Shown: positions 1 through 9,020 of the stretch, one piece after another
Position numbering within the stretch: position 1 is the stretch's first letter
Layout of the letters: each line of letters opens with the position of its first letter
The notes under the pieces: generated by a model
Seen by the model: only the letters and a program-made list of their open reading frames with translations
Databases searched by the model: none
What the model was told of the DNA's origin: nothing
Program-made: the position numbers and the translations under genes
DNA from: Reichenbachiella sp.
Lineage (GTDB): Bacteria; Bacteroidota; Bacteroidia; Cytophagales; Cyclobacteriaceae
NCBI RefSeq assembly: GCF_033344935.1
Contig: NZ_JAWPMM010000001.1
Span: 1,350,001 to 1,414,000 of the forward strand
Length of the DNA stretch: 64,000 nt
Direction of reading: 5' to 3'

Positions 1-985
1 TGACAGCTAAAAAGAGTAGCACTACACCAATACCTAAAAGCAAAATTCGCTTGTAAGTTTTTTCTTCCTCTAGCTTAAGGTTGGCATTCTTAATTAGTGC
101 CAACTGAATCTCTTTTTCCTTAGTTAGGATATAGGTACCCAGTTGTTCCCGGTCATACGAACTATCGATGAATTGATACAATTCATTACCAAGATACTTA
201 GATATGATACTGGATATTTTGGTTTTATAATTTTCGTCGGCAAGAAATTCATTGAATGGAATATCCCAATCGCTAGACTGGGGCAAAATAAAACCATAAC
301 CAATTCCTCGGATCGTGAAGAAATTTTGGCGGGTAAGATCTCGTCCATTTTTAATCCATATGAGATAAATGGGTAAGTCAATAAAGCCAAACATGTGATC
401 GGATTTACTTATATGATCCAGTAGATTTTCGTCACTATCGATATAGCGAATCTCATAATTCATCTGAAGCTCTTCTTTTATTTGAAGGAGATGTTTTTCA
501 TAAGTAGTACCTTTTATGGTAACAGCCACCATGTTATTCATGAGTTCGTTGACTTGCTCTAAGTCACGAACTATAGGAGTGCCTTGACTAGAGACAAGAA
601 CGCTGATGTCAGGCAGATAGGAGTTTGTGAATTTGACTTGTTGCTTTCTTTCCTCGGTAATAGAAAAAGCCGATACACCAAATTTGTTGGGTTTAGAAGA
701 GGAATTTATGTTGGTGAGAATATTATTGAAGCTTTTATCTTTGATCCAATTCAGCTTCAGTTCTATTTGGTGTTTTTGCTGTAAGTATTCTCCAAAAGTC
801 TCGATCAACTCATATTCAAGGCCAATCAATTCCTGTTTAGCATTATGCTGGACGAATGGTCTGGAAGTAAACCACAATAGATCTAATTCTGCCTTTTTGT
901 CTGCTTTGGCCTGTTGCCAAGAATCAGCCAGAACGTTGTTAGAAAAATGAACGAATAAGGTTAGACTTATTAAAAAAAAGCGCAT
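1..985 (-). CDS. Periplasmic solute-binding-type sensor protein, truncated by window edge
   Basis: The frame opens at an ATG at 985 and stays open to the left edge, so the C-terminus is missing (328 codons visible). The product begins with a signal peptide (MRFFLISLTLFVHFSNNVLA). A region like the bacterial extracellular solute-binding family 3 fold follows (residues about 35-270, with LLWFTSRPFVQ, GLEYELIETFGEYL and FGVSAFSITEERKQ). A charged helix and a membrane segment (ILLLGIGVVLLFLAV) come just before the edge. This is the layout of sensors that carry a periplasmic binding domain in front of a cytoplasmic kinase or other output. The output domain lies outside the window, so its type is unknown. 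A binding domain of this type usually senses amino acids or other small ligands; the ligand here cannot be read. Confidence 0.72.
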   Translation of the reverse strand, partial: MRFFLISLTLFVHFSNNVLADSWQQAKADKKAELDLLWFTSRPFVQHNAKQELIGLEYELIETFGEYLQQKHQIELKLNWIKDKSFNNILTNINSSSKPNKFGVSAFSITEERKQQVKFTNSYLPDISVLVSSQGTPIVRDLEQVNELMNNMVAVTIKGTTYEKHLLQIKEELQMNYEIRYIDSDENLLDHISKSDHMFGFIDLPIYLIWIKNGRDLTRQNFFTIRGIGYGFILPQSSDWDIPFNEFLADENYKTKISSIISKYLGNELYQFIDSSYDREQLGTYILTKEKEIQLALIKNANLKLEEEKTYKRILLLGIGVVLLFLAV

Positions 986-1035
986 AGGCCTAAATATGCC
1001 GAATAAACTTGGATTAAGCAATATAGAGAAGTGAT

Positions 1036-1070
1036 TTTGGAGGAGATAAAAACAATTTATTTCCTCCAAA
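1036..1070. terminator. Hairpin between the sensor gene and ettA
   Basis: A perfect 9-bp inverted repeat (TTTGGAGGA and TCCTCCAAA) is separated by 17 nt. On the plus strand it is followed by TTTTCTTT; on the minus strand, the direction of ettA, it is followed by a poor U tract. It probably marks the 3' end of the ettA transcript, but it is not a textbook terminator. Confidence 0.35.
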
Positions 1071-1078
1071 TTTTCTTT

Positions 1079-2758
1079 CTATTGTAGTTTCTTGTACTTG
1101 ATCCTCTTAGGCTCTACATTTCCCTGGCGCTTCATTCGATTTTCTTCATAAGCAGAGAATGGACCGTCAAAGAAATACACCTGACTGTCACCCTCGAAGG
1201 CTAATGTATGCGTGCATACTCTATCTAAAAACCATCTGTCGTGACTAATGATAACAGCGCACCCTGCGAAGTTTTCCAGAGCTTCCTCAAGTGCTCGTAA
1301 GGTGTTTACATCCAAATCGTTTGTTGGTTCATCAAGAAGGAGTAAGTTGGCTCCTTGCTTAAGTGTCATGGCGAGATGGACTCTGTTTCGCTCACCGCCT
1401 GATAATGCACTTACTTTTTTGCCCTGATCAGACCCACCAAAGTTGAATTTACTCACATAAGCCCGAGAGTTCATTTGTTTGCCGCCAAGTTCAATCAATT
1501 CATTGCCTTCAGAAATAACTTCCCAAACAGATTTATTCGGATCTAAATCATCATGCTCTTGATCCACGTAGGCGATCTGAACCGTAGAACCTATATCAAA
1601 CGAACCGCTATCTGGTTTCTCTTTTCCGGTGATCATATTGAACAGGGTAGTTTTACCTGCTCCGTTTGGTCCTACGATTCCTACAATTCCTGCTTGTGGT
1701 AAAGAAAACGTAAGGTTTTCATAGAGCAATTTGTCACCAAATGCCTTTGATACTCCTTCTACTTCGATGACTTTGTCACCCAATCTCGGTCCAGGTGGGA
1801 TGTAAAGTTCTAGTTTGCTTTCTCTTTCATTGGCATCCTGACCAGCAAGCTTATCATAGGCTGCCAACCTCGCCTTTCCTTTGGCCTGACGACCCTTTGG
1901 AGTCATTCTTACCCACTCAAGCTCTCGCTCCAGCGTCTTCTGTCTTTTGGACTCTGTTTTCTCTTCTTGGGCTAGTCGTTTTTGTTTCTGATCTAACCAG
2001 GAGGAATAATTGCCTTTCCATGGAATGCCTTCGCCACGATCCAATTCTAATATCCATCCAGCTACATTGTCGAGGAAGTATCTATCGTGAGTCACGGCGA
2101 TTACTGTGCCTTTGTACTGATTTAAATGTTGCTCCAGCCAAAGTACCGATTCGGCATCCAAGTGGTTGGTAGGTTCATCTAATAACAATACATCGGGCTC
2201 TTGTAATAATAAACGACAAAGCGCTACTCTTCTTTTTTCACCACCAGAGAGGTTTTCGATTTTGGCATCTCCAGGCGGAGTTCTTAATGCATCCATGGCA
2301 CGTTCCAACTTACTATCCAATTCCCAGGCATTGGTCGCATCCAATTTTTCTTGTACCACCGCCTGATCTTGAATAAGCTTATCCATAGCATCAGGATTAT
2401 CTAGCACTTCTGGGTCTGCAAATTTGGCATTAATGTCCTCGAATTTCTGTAAAAGATCTACAATCTCTTGCACACCTTCTTCTACCACTTGTTTAACCGT
2501 TTTGGAAGGGTCTAGTTGTGGTTCTTGTTCGAGAAGTCCTACACTATATTCGCTGGAAGAAACCACCTCGCCTTGATATTCTTTGTCAATACCGGCAATG
2601 ATTTTAAGTAGCGACGACTTTCCAGAGCCATTGAGACCTAAAACACCAATTTTAGCTCCATAAAAAAAAGAGAGGTAGATGTTTTTGAGTACTTGCTTTT
2701 GGGGTGGGTAAATCTTGTTTACACCAGCCATTGAAAAGATGATTTTTTCGTCGCTCAT
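1079..2758 (-). CDS. ettA: Energy-dependent translational throttle protein EttA (ABC-F ATPase)
   Basis: This is a soluble ABC-F protein with two ATPase domains and no membrane part. The first domain has GLNGSGKSS (Walker A), LSGGEKRR (signature) and LLLDEPTNHLD (Walker B). The second has GPNGAGKTT, LSGGERNR and LLLDEPTNDLD. The linker carries the charged ABC-F segment. Length (559 aa) matches the EttA family, which binds the ribosomal E site and gates entry into elongation according to the ATP/ADP ratio. The ATG at 2758 is preferred; an in-frame TTG at 2779 would add seven residues (MSEKLLL) that are not typical. Divergent from the DUF349 gene, with about 100 bp between them. Confidence 0.93.
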   Translation of the reverse strand: MSDEKIIFSMAGVNKIYPPQKQVLKNIYLSFFYGAKIGVLGLNGSGKSSLLKIIAGIDKEYQGEVVSSSEYSVGLLEQEPQLDPSKTVKQVVEEGVQEIVDLLQKFEDINAKFADPEVLDNPDAMDKLIQDQAVVQEKLDATNAWELDSKLERAMDALRTPPGDAKIENLSGGEKRRVALCRLLLQEPDVLLLDEPTNHLDAESVLWLEQHLNQYKGTVIAVTHDRYFLDNVAGWILELDRGEGIPWKGNYSSWLDQKQKRLAQEEKTESKRQKTLERELEWVRMTPKGRQAKGKARLAAYDKLAGQDANERESKLELYIPPGPRLGDKVIEVEGVSKAFGDKLLYENLTFSLPQAGIVGIVGPNGAGKTTLFNMITGKEKPDSGSFDIGSTVQIAYVDQEHDDLDPNKSVWEVISEGNELIELGGKQMNSRAYVSKFNFGGSDQGKKVSALSGGERNRVHLAMTLKQGANLLLLDEPTNDLDVNTLRALEEALENFAGCAVIISHDRWFLDRVCTHTLAFEGDSQVYFFDGPFSAYEENRMKRQGNVEPKRIKYKKLQ

Positions 2759-2861
2759 GAGTAGTAATTTTTCCGACAAATATGCAAAAAATATTCTGCC
2801 TTTGGCCTGATTTTGTAAATTTGCAGCCGATTTATCAAAGAAAAGGCATTCGCCAAATATT

Positions 2862-4130
2862 GTGGAAATACCATTCGGTCACGTAGAAAATAATACGCTC
2901 TTTCGATCAGCTTTTGGTCAAGTAGCGGCACTCCAGTTAAAAGAAGTCAAAGAGGGTGAATTAGAAGCAGCTGTCGCTTATTTCACTACACGATTTGATA
3001 AGTTAAAACTAAAACTGGAGGAGATAGAAGAGAAGATTAATTCGCAGAGCAATAAAGGATCCTTTCTATCCAGCCTTCAAAATATTGAAGACTCCATTCC
3101 AACGCATGATGGATTGGGTGATTATCAGACTCTGTTGGATAGAATAGGTCCACTGAAATCACTATTAGAGGACTATGTCCAGAAGAACAGAGCTAAAAAC
3201 ACGGAGATTAAGCAGGCTTTGCTCTTAGAGTTAGATGCCATCTTGGCTAATAATGATCAAGAAGAGGCATTTGAGCAAATAAAGGATTTGAAATCCAGAT
3301 GGCTAAAAACAGGTAGTGCTGATCAGTCTGTAAGAGCTGAATTAGAAGAAAAATTTAAGTCTGGTGTAGATGGTTTCTTTGAAAAAAGAAATGCTTTCAC
3401 AGAAGATAAGAAAATGTTGGTGAAGGCTCGATTGGATGAGTATCAAGGCATCATAGCTGAAATCAAATCCTTTATTGAGAAGAAAGACTATCAGTCAAGT
3501 GTGGATAGAGTAAAAGAGCTTCAGAAACAGTGGAAAGACGTTGGTCGCATTCCAGAAAACGAATTCAAGACAGTCAACGACACTTATTGGAAGGTTACGC
3601 AAGATTACTTTGATAAACAAAAGAAAAGAAGGAGCTCAGAGCGTAAATTAAAAGCCAAAGACGAAAAACAAAGTTTAAAAGCTAAACAAGAAATTCTGAA
3701 TGAGCTTAAATCGCTTGTGCAAAATGCATTTGGAAGTGAGGTAAAGGCTTTTGATGCGCTGAAAACAAAATGGAAAAACAGCGGGCATGTTTCAAAGAAG
3801 GCTCATCCAGAAGTTCATGAGTCCTTTATACAGCTTTCTAGAGAATGGCAGGAGAGACAGTTTGTTTGGAACCTGACGCATAAGAAAAATAAGGGCTTCG
3901 CGAAGAAGGATGAGAAGAGTCAATTGAAGGATCTAACAAGAGTGATAAGAGACTTGCTGCACAGAGACGAGACGGAGCTCAAATCTTTTAATGAGAACAT
4001 GGGGAATATGCATATCAACAAGGGCTCTTTCGTAGATATGCTAAACGACAAGCTCAAAACCCAAAAAGAAAAAGTAGCGCTGAAAAAAAATCTCTTGAAA
4101 GAATGTCAAGATAAAATAAAACAACTCTAA
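2862..4130 (+). CDS. DUF349 domain-containing protein
   Basis: A 422-aa, highly charged, largely helical protein with repeated DUF349 units. Their hallmark tryptophans sit in KSRWLKTG, KQWKDVGRIPE and TKWKNSGHVSKK, and the C-terminal third is Lys/Glu-rich coiled coil. DUF349 proteins are common in Bacteroidetes and Actinobacteria and their role is not established; they have no catalytic motif. No signal peptide is seen, so it should be cytoplasmic. The start is a GTG at 2862; no in-frame ATG lies upstream. A TAAATTTG element at 2816-2823 could be its -7 box, but no good -33 box is spaced correctly. Confidence 0.85.
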   Translation: MEIPFGHVENNTLFRSAFGQVAALQLKEVKEGELEAAVAYFTTRFDKLKLKLEEIEEKINSQSNKGSFLSSLQNIEDSIPTHDGLGDYQTLLDRIGPLKSLLEDYVQKNRAKNTEIKQALLLELDAILANNDQEEAFEQIKDLKSRWLKTGSADQSVRAELEEKFKSGVDGFFEKRNAFTEDKKMLVKARLDEYQGIIAEIKSFIEKKDYQSSVDRVKELQKQWKDVGRIPENEFKTVNDTYWKVTQDYFDKQKKRRSSERKLKAKDEKQSLKAKQEILNELKSLVQNAFGSEVKAFDALKTKWKNSGHVSKKAHPEVHESFIQLSREWQERQFVWNLTHKKNKGFAKKDEKSQLKDLTRVIRDLLHRDETELKSFNENMGNMHINKGSFVDMLNDKLKTQKEKVALKKNLLKECQDKIKQL

Positions 4131-4248
4131 TGTCCGTTGCGTTAGGAGTTCAAAAAAAAACATCAGAATCATTTTAATATCAGTTGTATTTTTTTTTGAT
4201 ACAGATTATATTCAGTTAAAATAAATTTTGAGATAAGGGAGTCAATAG

Positions 4249-4278
4249 TTTGATTATTGGTTGAAAAATTTATTTTTG
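4249..4278 (+). promoter_or_regulatory. Bacteroidetes-type promoter of the DUF2795 gene
   Basis: TTTG at 4249-4252 and TATTTTTG at 4271-4278 with an 18-bp spacer fit the Bacteroidetes sigma-A consensus (TTTG, 19 bp, TAnnTTTG). The start codon lies 39 bp downstream. Confidence 0.65.
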
Positions 4279-4317
4279 CACGATTATATAAAACACCAGA
4301 ATTAAAGGAAGTAAATT

Positions 4318-4539
4318 ATGTATTGGACATTAGAATTAGCATCGTATTTGGAGGACGCACCTTGGCCGGCTTCAAAAGATGAATTGATTGATTATTCCAT
4401 TCGATCAGGGGCTCCTTTGGAAGTGGTTGAGAACTTGCAAGAGTTGGAGGAAGACGGACATCCTTTTGAGACAATTGAAGAGATTTGGCCTGATTACCCA
4501 ACGAAGGAAGACTTCTTCTTTAACGAAGACGAGTACTAA
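4318..4539 (+). CDS. DUF2795 domain-containing small acidic protein
   Basis: A 73-aa acidic protein (starts MYWTLELASYLEDAPWPA, ends FFFNEDEY) of the DUF2795 type found across Bacteroidetes. It is monocistronic, with its own strong promoter and a good terminator immediately downstream. This suggests a well-expressed stand-alone gene. No enzymatic motif, signal or membrane segment is present. The function of the family is unknown; the small helical fold suggests a protein-protein interaction role (inference). Confidence 0.85.
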   Translation: MYWTLELASYLEDAPWPASKDELIDYSIRSGAPLEVVENLQELEEDGHPFETIEEIWPDYPTKEDFFFNEDEY

Positions 4540-4570
4540 GGCTCGCTGTCATATATAGTGATAAGAAATT

Positions 4571-4610
4571 AAGCCTGGCTTTCTTGGAAAGGTCAGGCCT
4601 TTTATTTTCT
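4571..4610 (+). terminator. Rho-independent terminator after the DUF2795 gene
   Basis: A stem pairs AAGCCTG...CTTTC with GAAAG...CAGGCCTT (one bulge, 3-nt loop), followed by TTTTATTTTC. It overlaps the last codons of the convergent ispD gene. Confidence 0.75.
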
Positions 4611-5273
4611 CCTTTTTAGTATTGAATCAGCAATAATTAGGTCTTCTGGCGTAGTGATTTTGAGGTTATCATAACTTCCTTCTACTAAATTCACCTTTTC
4701 CCCAAAAGCTTCTATCACACTAGCGTCATCGGTAAACTGATTAGATTGACTTTGGTTAAAAGCTTTTTTTATCAAATCGACATCGAAGGTCTGTGGAGTT
4801 TGGACTGAATAGAATTGATTTCGATCGACAGCCTGACTTTGATCGTTCTTTATCTGGCGGATAGAATCCTTCACTTGTACTGCTGCAATGCCATTGCCTG
4901 ACTTCTTAGCTTGATTTACGGTTCTATGTATGACGTCAGATGATATGAGAGGCCTAGCTCCGTCATGTATGGCTACAATTCCATTTCCTTTAATTTCATT
5001 GAGCCCGTTTTGGACGGAATCGAATCGGGTGGCTCCGCCTAGAGTGATTTGGTGTGCTGTTTTAAATTGAAGTAAATTGACCAACTTCTGCCAGGTATCT
5101 ATGTGATTAGCCGGCAAAACCAATATGATGTGCATGTCAAGCTGACAATTGGCAAACGCTTCCAAAGTATGCATCAGTATCGGTTTGCCATCCAACTCCA
5201 AAAACTGCTTGGGTTGACTGGCTTGCATTCTGCTACCTGAGCCTCCTGCTACTATTACAGCATAATTTTTCAT
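4602..5273 (-). CDS. ispD: 2-C-methyl-D-erythritol 4-phosphate cytidylyltransferase
   Basis: A 223-aa enzyme of the MEP isoprenoid pathway that transfers CMP from CTP to MEP. The N-terminal nucleotide-binding loop (VIVAGGSGSRM, then PKQFLELDGKPIL) and the IHDGARPL segment are typical of IspD. The C-terminal TDDASVIEAFG and NLKITTPEDL segments complete the family pattern. Length is normal. Only 84 bp separate it from queA, but a clear terminator lies between, so it is probably expressed separately. Confidence 0.92.
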   Translation of the reverse strand: MKNYAVIVAGGSGSRMQASQPKQFLELDGKPILMHTLEAFANCQLDMHIILVLPANHIDTWQKLVNLLQFKTAHQITLGGATRFDSVQNGLNEIKGNGIVAIHDGARPLISSDVIHRTVNQAKKSGNGIAAVQVKDSIRQIKNDQSQAVDRNQFYSVQTPQTFDVDLIKKAFNQSQSNQFTDDASVIEAFGEKVNLVEGSYDNLKITTPEDLIIADSILKRRK

Positions 5274-5302
5274 TGAGGCAATATTAGGTCATTCTATAAA
5301 AC

Positions 5303-5334
5303 AAAAAAACTCCGAAGATGCCTTCGGAGTTTTT
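5303..5334 (-). terminator. Bidirectional-looking terminator after queA
   Basis: An A-rich left side, ACTCCGAAG, a 4-nt loop, CTTCGGAGT and a T run. The stem of about 9 bp extends into flanking A/T pairs. It ends queA on the minus strand. Confidence 0.8.
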
Positions 5335-5357
5335 CATTCTTTGAATTTCTATAAATC

Positions 5358-6404
5358 TTAGATAATCAACATGGCATCACCATAGCTGAAGAATCTGTAT
5401 TTCTCTTTAATAGCTACTTGATAAGCTTCCATGATCAAGTCAAATCCACCAAATGCAGCTGCATTCATCAGTAGTGTGGATTCAGGCAAGTGGAAATTTG
5501 TCACCAATGACTTAACGATTTTGAAATCGTAAGGAGGGAAGATGAACTTGTCGGTCCATCCTTCATTGGCTTTCAATCTACCATTGGCAGAAACTGAAGA
5601 TTCAAGTGCTCTAAGTACCGTAGTGCCTATTGCGCAAACCTTTTTCTTATCGTCCAGTACCTTATTTACCAAAGTCGCTGTGTCTTCCGGAACGATGTAG
5701 TTCTCCGAATCCATTTTGTGTTTGGTCAAATCTTCTACGTCCACAGGTCTGAAGGTTCCTAAGCCTAAATGTAAAGTGATCGCCTTCGTATCAACACCTT
5801 GAAGCTCCAATCTCTTAAGCATTTGTCTGGTGAAGTGAATACCAGCTGTAGGGGCAGCTACAGCACCAACCTTATCAGCATAGATGGTTTGGAATCTTTC
5901 TCTATCTTCCGGCTCTGTTTTCCTAGCAATTTCTTTTGGTAGCGGGGTTTCGCCCAATTCGTCAATAGACTTGTAGAACTCTTCATCAGTCCCATCAAAA
6001 AGGAATCGGATCGTTCTGCCTCTAGAAGTGGTGTTGTCGATTACTTCTGCAACCAAATCACCTTCGCCAAAATATAGCTTGTTACCTACTCTGATTTTTC
6101 TAGCAGGGTCTACCAACACATCCCAAAGGTGAAGTTCTTTGTTGAGCTCTCTCAAAAGAAATACTTCGATCTTTGCGCCAGTTTTTTCCTTGTTCCCATA
6201 AAGACGCGCAGGAAATACTTTAGTGTCGTTTAAGATTACGCTGTCGCCTTCGTCTAAATAACTGATTAAATCTTTGAATACTTTATGCTCGATCTCCCCG
6301 GTATCCTTGTGCACGACCATCAATCGAGACTCGTCACGGTTTTCAGTAGGATAAAGCGCTAGCAATCCTGGTGGGAGGTCAAATTTGAATTCTGATAATT
6401 TCAT
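5358..6404 (-). CDS. queA: S-adenosylmethionine:tRNA ribosyltransferase-isomerase
   Basis: A 348-aa QueA, which moves the ribosyl group of SAM onto preQ1 in tRNA to make epoxyqueuosine. Family segments include [21 protein letters not shown] near the N-terminus, [37 protein letters not shown] and [12 protein letters not shown]. Length and start (ATG) agree with the family. It is divergent from the ABC permease gene, with a 250-bp intergenic region in which no convincing promoter pair could be assigned. Confidence 0.95.
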   Translation of the reverse strand: MKLSEFKFDLPPGLLALYPTENRDESRLMVVHKDTGEIEHKVFKDLISYLDEGDSVILNDTKVFPARLYGNKEKTGAKIEVFLLRELNKELHLWDVLVDPARKIRVGNKLYFGEGDLVAEVIDNTTSRGRTIRFLFDGTDEEFYKSIDELGETPLPKEIARKTEPEDRERFQTIYADKVGAVAAPTAGIHFTRQMLKRLELQGVDTKAITLHLGLGTFRPVDVEDLTKHKMDSENYIVPEDTATLVNKVLDDKKKVCAIGTTVLRALESSVSANGRLKANEGWTDKFIFPPYDFKIVKSLVTNFHLPESTLLMNAAAFGGFDLIMEAYQVAIKEKYRFFSYGDAMLII

Positions 6405-6654
6405 CTGTTTGTATTTTATTTAATCAGTACATGAAACACACAAGTACGATTTGCAGCACTCGCTTTTTGCTTCATCTAAATCTGTTTTTTGGAATGGGTT
6501 CTGAATTGAATAAATGGCTGAAAAAGGAAGTTTAAAATATTCAATTGCATTCATGTAATAAAAGTAACGATTGTACGACCAATACGTCAAAATAAGAGGG
6601 CAAAATTAGTAAATTGTTCTGATAAATATTGCTTGTAAATAAATTTATTATAGG

Positions 6655-7905
6655 ATGCTGATATTTCGGTTGATTTGGGAAAGTTTCCGGTTTGCTTTCA
6701 ATGCCCTCAAGATGAATATGATGAGGACGGTCTTATCCTTCTTGGGAGTAACGATTGGCATTTTTGCCATTATTTCGGTCTTCACATTAGTGGACTCATT
6801 GCAACGTAATATCAATAACAGTTTGAATTTTCTTGGGGCAGATAATATCATCCTTGAGAAATGGCCGTACCAGTTTGGAGGTAGCTTTTATCCCTGGTGG
6901 AAGTATTACCAAAGACCTAATCCGGATTATGAGGAGTTTAAGTATCTACAGACCAACTTAGTTAATCATGATGGATTGGCTATTTATGCCTACAAAACAA
7001 ATATTACGGCCAAGCAGAAGAGTAGCAGCAGTTCAGGGTTGAATATGATTGGAGTGTCCTATGGATATAAGGATATCAATGATTTGCAGTTGCAAACTGG
7101 TAGGTATTTCAGTATTCAGGAAACTGAAAATGCGAGTAATGTGGCCCTAATTGGTCAACGAGCTGCAACAGAATTGTTTCCATTTCAATCCCCACTTGGC
7201 CAAATGGTAAAAATTAAAGGCACAAAGTTTAGAGTGATAGGTGTCATTGAGGAAGAAGGTGAGGCTTTATTGGATACACCCAGTAATGATGATAATATCT
7301 TGATACCTTATAAAACGTTAAGCAAATTCTACCTAGTTAGTAAGCACAAAGGATTAGGTTCTTCTATAAACATAAAGGGAATGGCTGATGATCCGGGTCA
7401 AGAACGATTGGAAGGAGAACTCACCGGTCTGATGCGTAAAAAGAGAGGACTGAAGCCAAAAGAAGACAATAACTTTGCAATGAATCGACCAGAGGCCTTT
7501 GCCACTTTTTTAAGTCAAGTGTTTAATGTGCTGAATATTGCGGGTTGGATTATTGGTAGTTTTTCTATTCTGGTTGGCGGTTTTGGAATAGCTAACATCA
7601 TGTTTGTGTCAGTTAGAGAACGCACGAATATAATTGGTATCCAAAAGTCGCTAGGGGCAAAGAATAACTTTATTCTTTATCAGTTTTTGTTTGAATCTAT
7701 CTTTCTGAGCTTGTTTGGAGGAATGTTCGGTATCTTTTTGGTTTATCTGTTAACATTTATGGACTTGGGTTCGCTGGAACTAATTATGAATTTGAAAAAT
7801 ATCCTGATTGGATTGGGTGTCTCGGTGGTCATAGGAGTAATTTCAGGTATTGTTCCTGCTGGTTTGGCGGCAAAAATGGATCCGGTCATTGCCATTCGGT
7901 CATAA
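6655..7905 (+). CDS. FtsX/MacB-type ABC transporter permease
   Basis: A 416-aa integral membrane protein. An N-terminal membrane helix (about residues 20-45, SFLGVTIGIFAIISVFTLV) is followed by a large periplasmic MacB-type domain (about 50-270). Three C-terminal helices of the FtsX domain follow (about 285-410, with GGFGIANIMFVSVRERTNIIGIQKSLGA). These are the hallmarks of MacB/LolCE-like permeases, which work mechanically across the periplasm and do not form a classic transport channel. No ATPase gene is adjacent, so the partner must be encoded elsewhere. Ends at a strong terminator. Confidence 0.88.
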   Translation: MLIFRLIWESFRFAFNALKMNMMRTVLSFLGVTIGIFAIISVFTLVDSLQRNINNSLNFLGADNIILEKWPYQFGGSFYPWWKYYQRPNPDYEEFKYLQTNLVNHDGLAIYAYKTNITAKQKSSSSSGLNMIGVSYGYKDINDLQLQTGRYFSIQETENASNVALIGQRAATELFPFQSPLGQMVKIKGTKFRVIGVIEEEGEALLDTPSNDDNILIPYKTLSKFYLVSKHKGLGSSINIKGMADDPGQERLEGELTGLMRKKRGLKPKEDNNFAMNRPEAFATFLSQVFNVLNIAGWIIGSFSILVGGFGIANIMFVSVRERTNIIGIQKSLGAKNNFILYQFLFESIFLSLFGGMFGIFLVYLLTFMDLGSLELIMNLKNILIGLGVSVVIGVISGIVPAGLAAKMDPVIAIRS

Positions 7906-7907
7906 AA

Positions 7908-7936
7908 AAAGTCCCGATCAATCGGGACTTTGAAAT
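7908..7936 (+). terminator. Terminator after the ABC permease
   Basis: A run of A, GTCCCGAT, a 2-nt loop and ATCGGGAC followed by TTTGAAATTTTC: an 8-11 bp perfect stem directly after the stop codon. Confidence 0.8.
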
Positions 7937-8006
7937 TTTCCAGGATTTTATGAAATCTTTAGTTTTAATAGCTGATTTCAATTTTTTACTTTTCCCGTAA
8001 GCTTTC

Positions 8007-8246
8007 TTAATTTTCTGCAGCCACACTGTCTACAGCCTCTACAGCTTCAGTAGCCAGAGAGTCAACTGTTTCCATTGCTTCTTCTGCCATGTCAGTAGCT
8101 TCTTCTGCTGCTTCTTCTACAGCCTCGGCAGCTTCCTCCATTGGAGCTTCTTCAGTGCCTTCAGATGAGCTTTTAGAGCCGCATCCTACTACAAACAAAA
8201 AACTCATTGCCGCAGCAATCAAACTAAGGTTTCTTAAAAACTTCAT
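8007..8246 (-). CDS. Small Ala/Glu-rich lipoprotein
   Basis: A 79-aa predicted lipoprotein with a signal peptide (LSLIAAAMSFLFVVGC) ending in a lipobox-type VVGC cysteine. After a short Ser-rich linker the mature part is made of repeated Ala/Glu/Val units (EEAAEAVEEA, EEATDMAEEAMETV). It should form a long amphipathic helix. No catalytic motif is visible and no family was recognised. The repeat-like coding may drift quickly. Most likely a surface or periplasmic helical lipoprotein. Confidence 0.75.
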   Translation of the reverse strand: MKFLRNLSLIAAAMSFLFVVGCGSKSSSEGTEEAPMEEAAEAVEEAAEEATDMAEEAMETVDSLATEAVEAVDSVAAEN

Positions 8247-8364
8247 AAATACGAATTGGTTTAGTGAAACTTGAAGCTAGAACGATAATTTCACTTTAAC
8301 AAGAAAAAATGTTAATGATTGTTAACGGTTTGAGTCAAATTATTGATTGTCAGTATTTTGCAAA

Positions 8365-8925
8365 TCAGTCGTTAAACTGGTTCATTGTTCTGGATATCCC
8401 TATGGTACAAAATGATAGCACCATATCGCAGGCTTTATCCATGTCAAAAGGCAGATTTTCTAGTTGTTCTTTCGAGAATTGACTCAACACATAATCTACT
8501 TGCTGACCCTTGTGAAAGTCATTGCCTATGCCAAATTTTAATCGAGCATAGTTATTGCCTCCCGTTTGTTCGTCAATGTTTTTTAGTCCATTATGGCCGG
8601 CATTACTGCCTTTGGCTCTCATTCGAAGACTGCCATGGGGGAGCGCAATGTCGTCGGTGATGACGAGTATATTCTCCTTACTTATTTTAAGGTCTTGCAT
8701 CCAGTAGTTAACGGCCTTTCCACTTAAGTTCATATAAGTGGTAGGTTTGATTAAGTGGATCGTTCTTCCTTTGTATTTAAATTCACATTTGTTGGCCAAC
8801 TTGGTATGTTCAAATCTGGCACCTTGCGATTCCGCCAATCGATCAAGTACCAAAAAACCAATATTGTGACGAGTGAGTTCATACTCTGGACCAATATTGC
8901 CAAGGCCTGCTATGAGATATTTCAT
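8365..8925 (-). CDS. pth: Peptidyl-tRNA hydrolase
   Basis: A 186-aa Pth, which frees tRNA from prematurely released peptidyl-tRNA. The catalytic His is in TRHNIGFLVLDRLAE, the family Asp in VITDDIALPHGSLR, and conserved Asn residues in TTYMNLSGKAV and GSNAGHNGLKNI. Length is normal. It follows rplY on the minus strand, an order common in many bacteria, but a terminator lies between the two. Confidence 0.95.
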   Translation of the reverse strand: MKYLIAGLGNIGPEYELTRHNIGFLVLDRLAESQGARFEHTKLANKCEFKYKGRTIHLIKPTTYMNLSGKAVNYWMQDLKISKENILVITDDIALPHGSLRMRAKGSNAGHNGLKNIDEQTGGNNYARLKFGIGNDFHKGQQVDYVLSQFSKEQLENLPFDMDKACDMVLSFCTIGISRTMNQFND

Positions 8926-8970
8926 CGGTTGTTTTTAGAAGAAAATTAATACTTATAAAAATCAGTCAAA

Positions 8971-9002
8971 AAAAAATCCTACTCGAAGAGCAGGATTTTT
9001 TA
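8971..9002 (-). terminator. Terminator after rplY
   Basis: AAAAATCCT, CTC, GAA, GAG, AGGATTTTTT: a hairpin with one mismatch flanked by A and T runs, able to act in either direction. It separates rplY from pth. Confidence 0.75.
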
Positions 9003-9020
9003 AATTTTGTATTCAGTAGC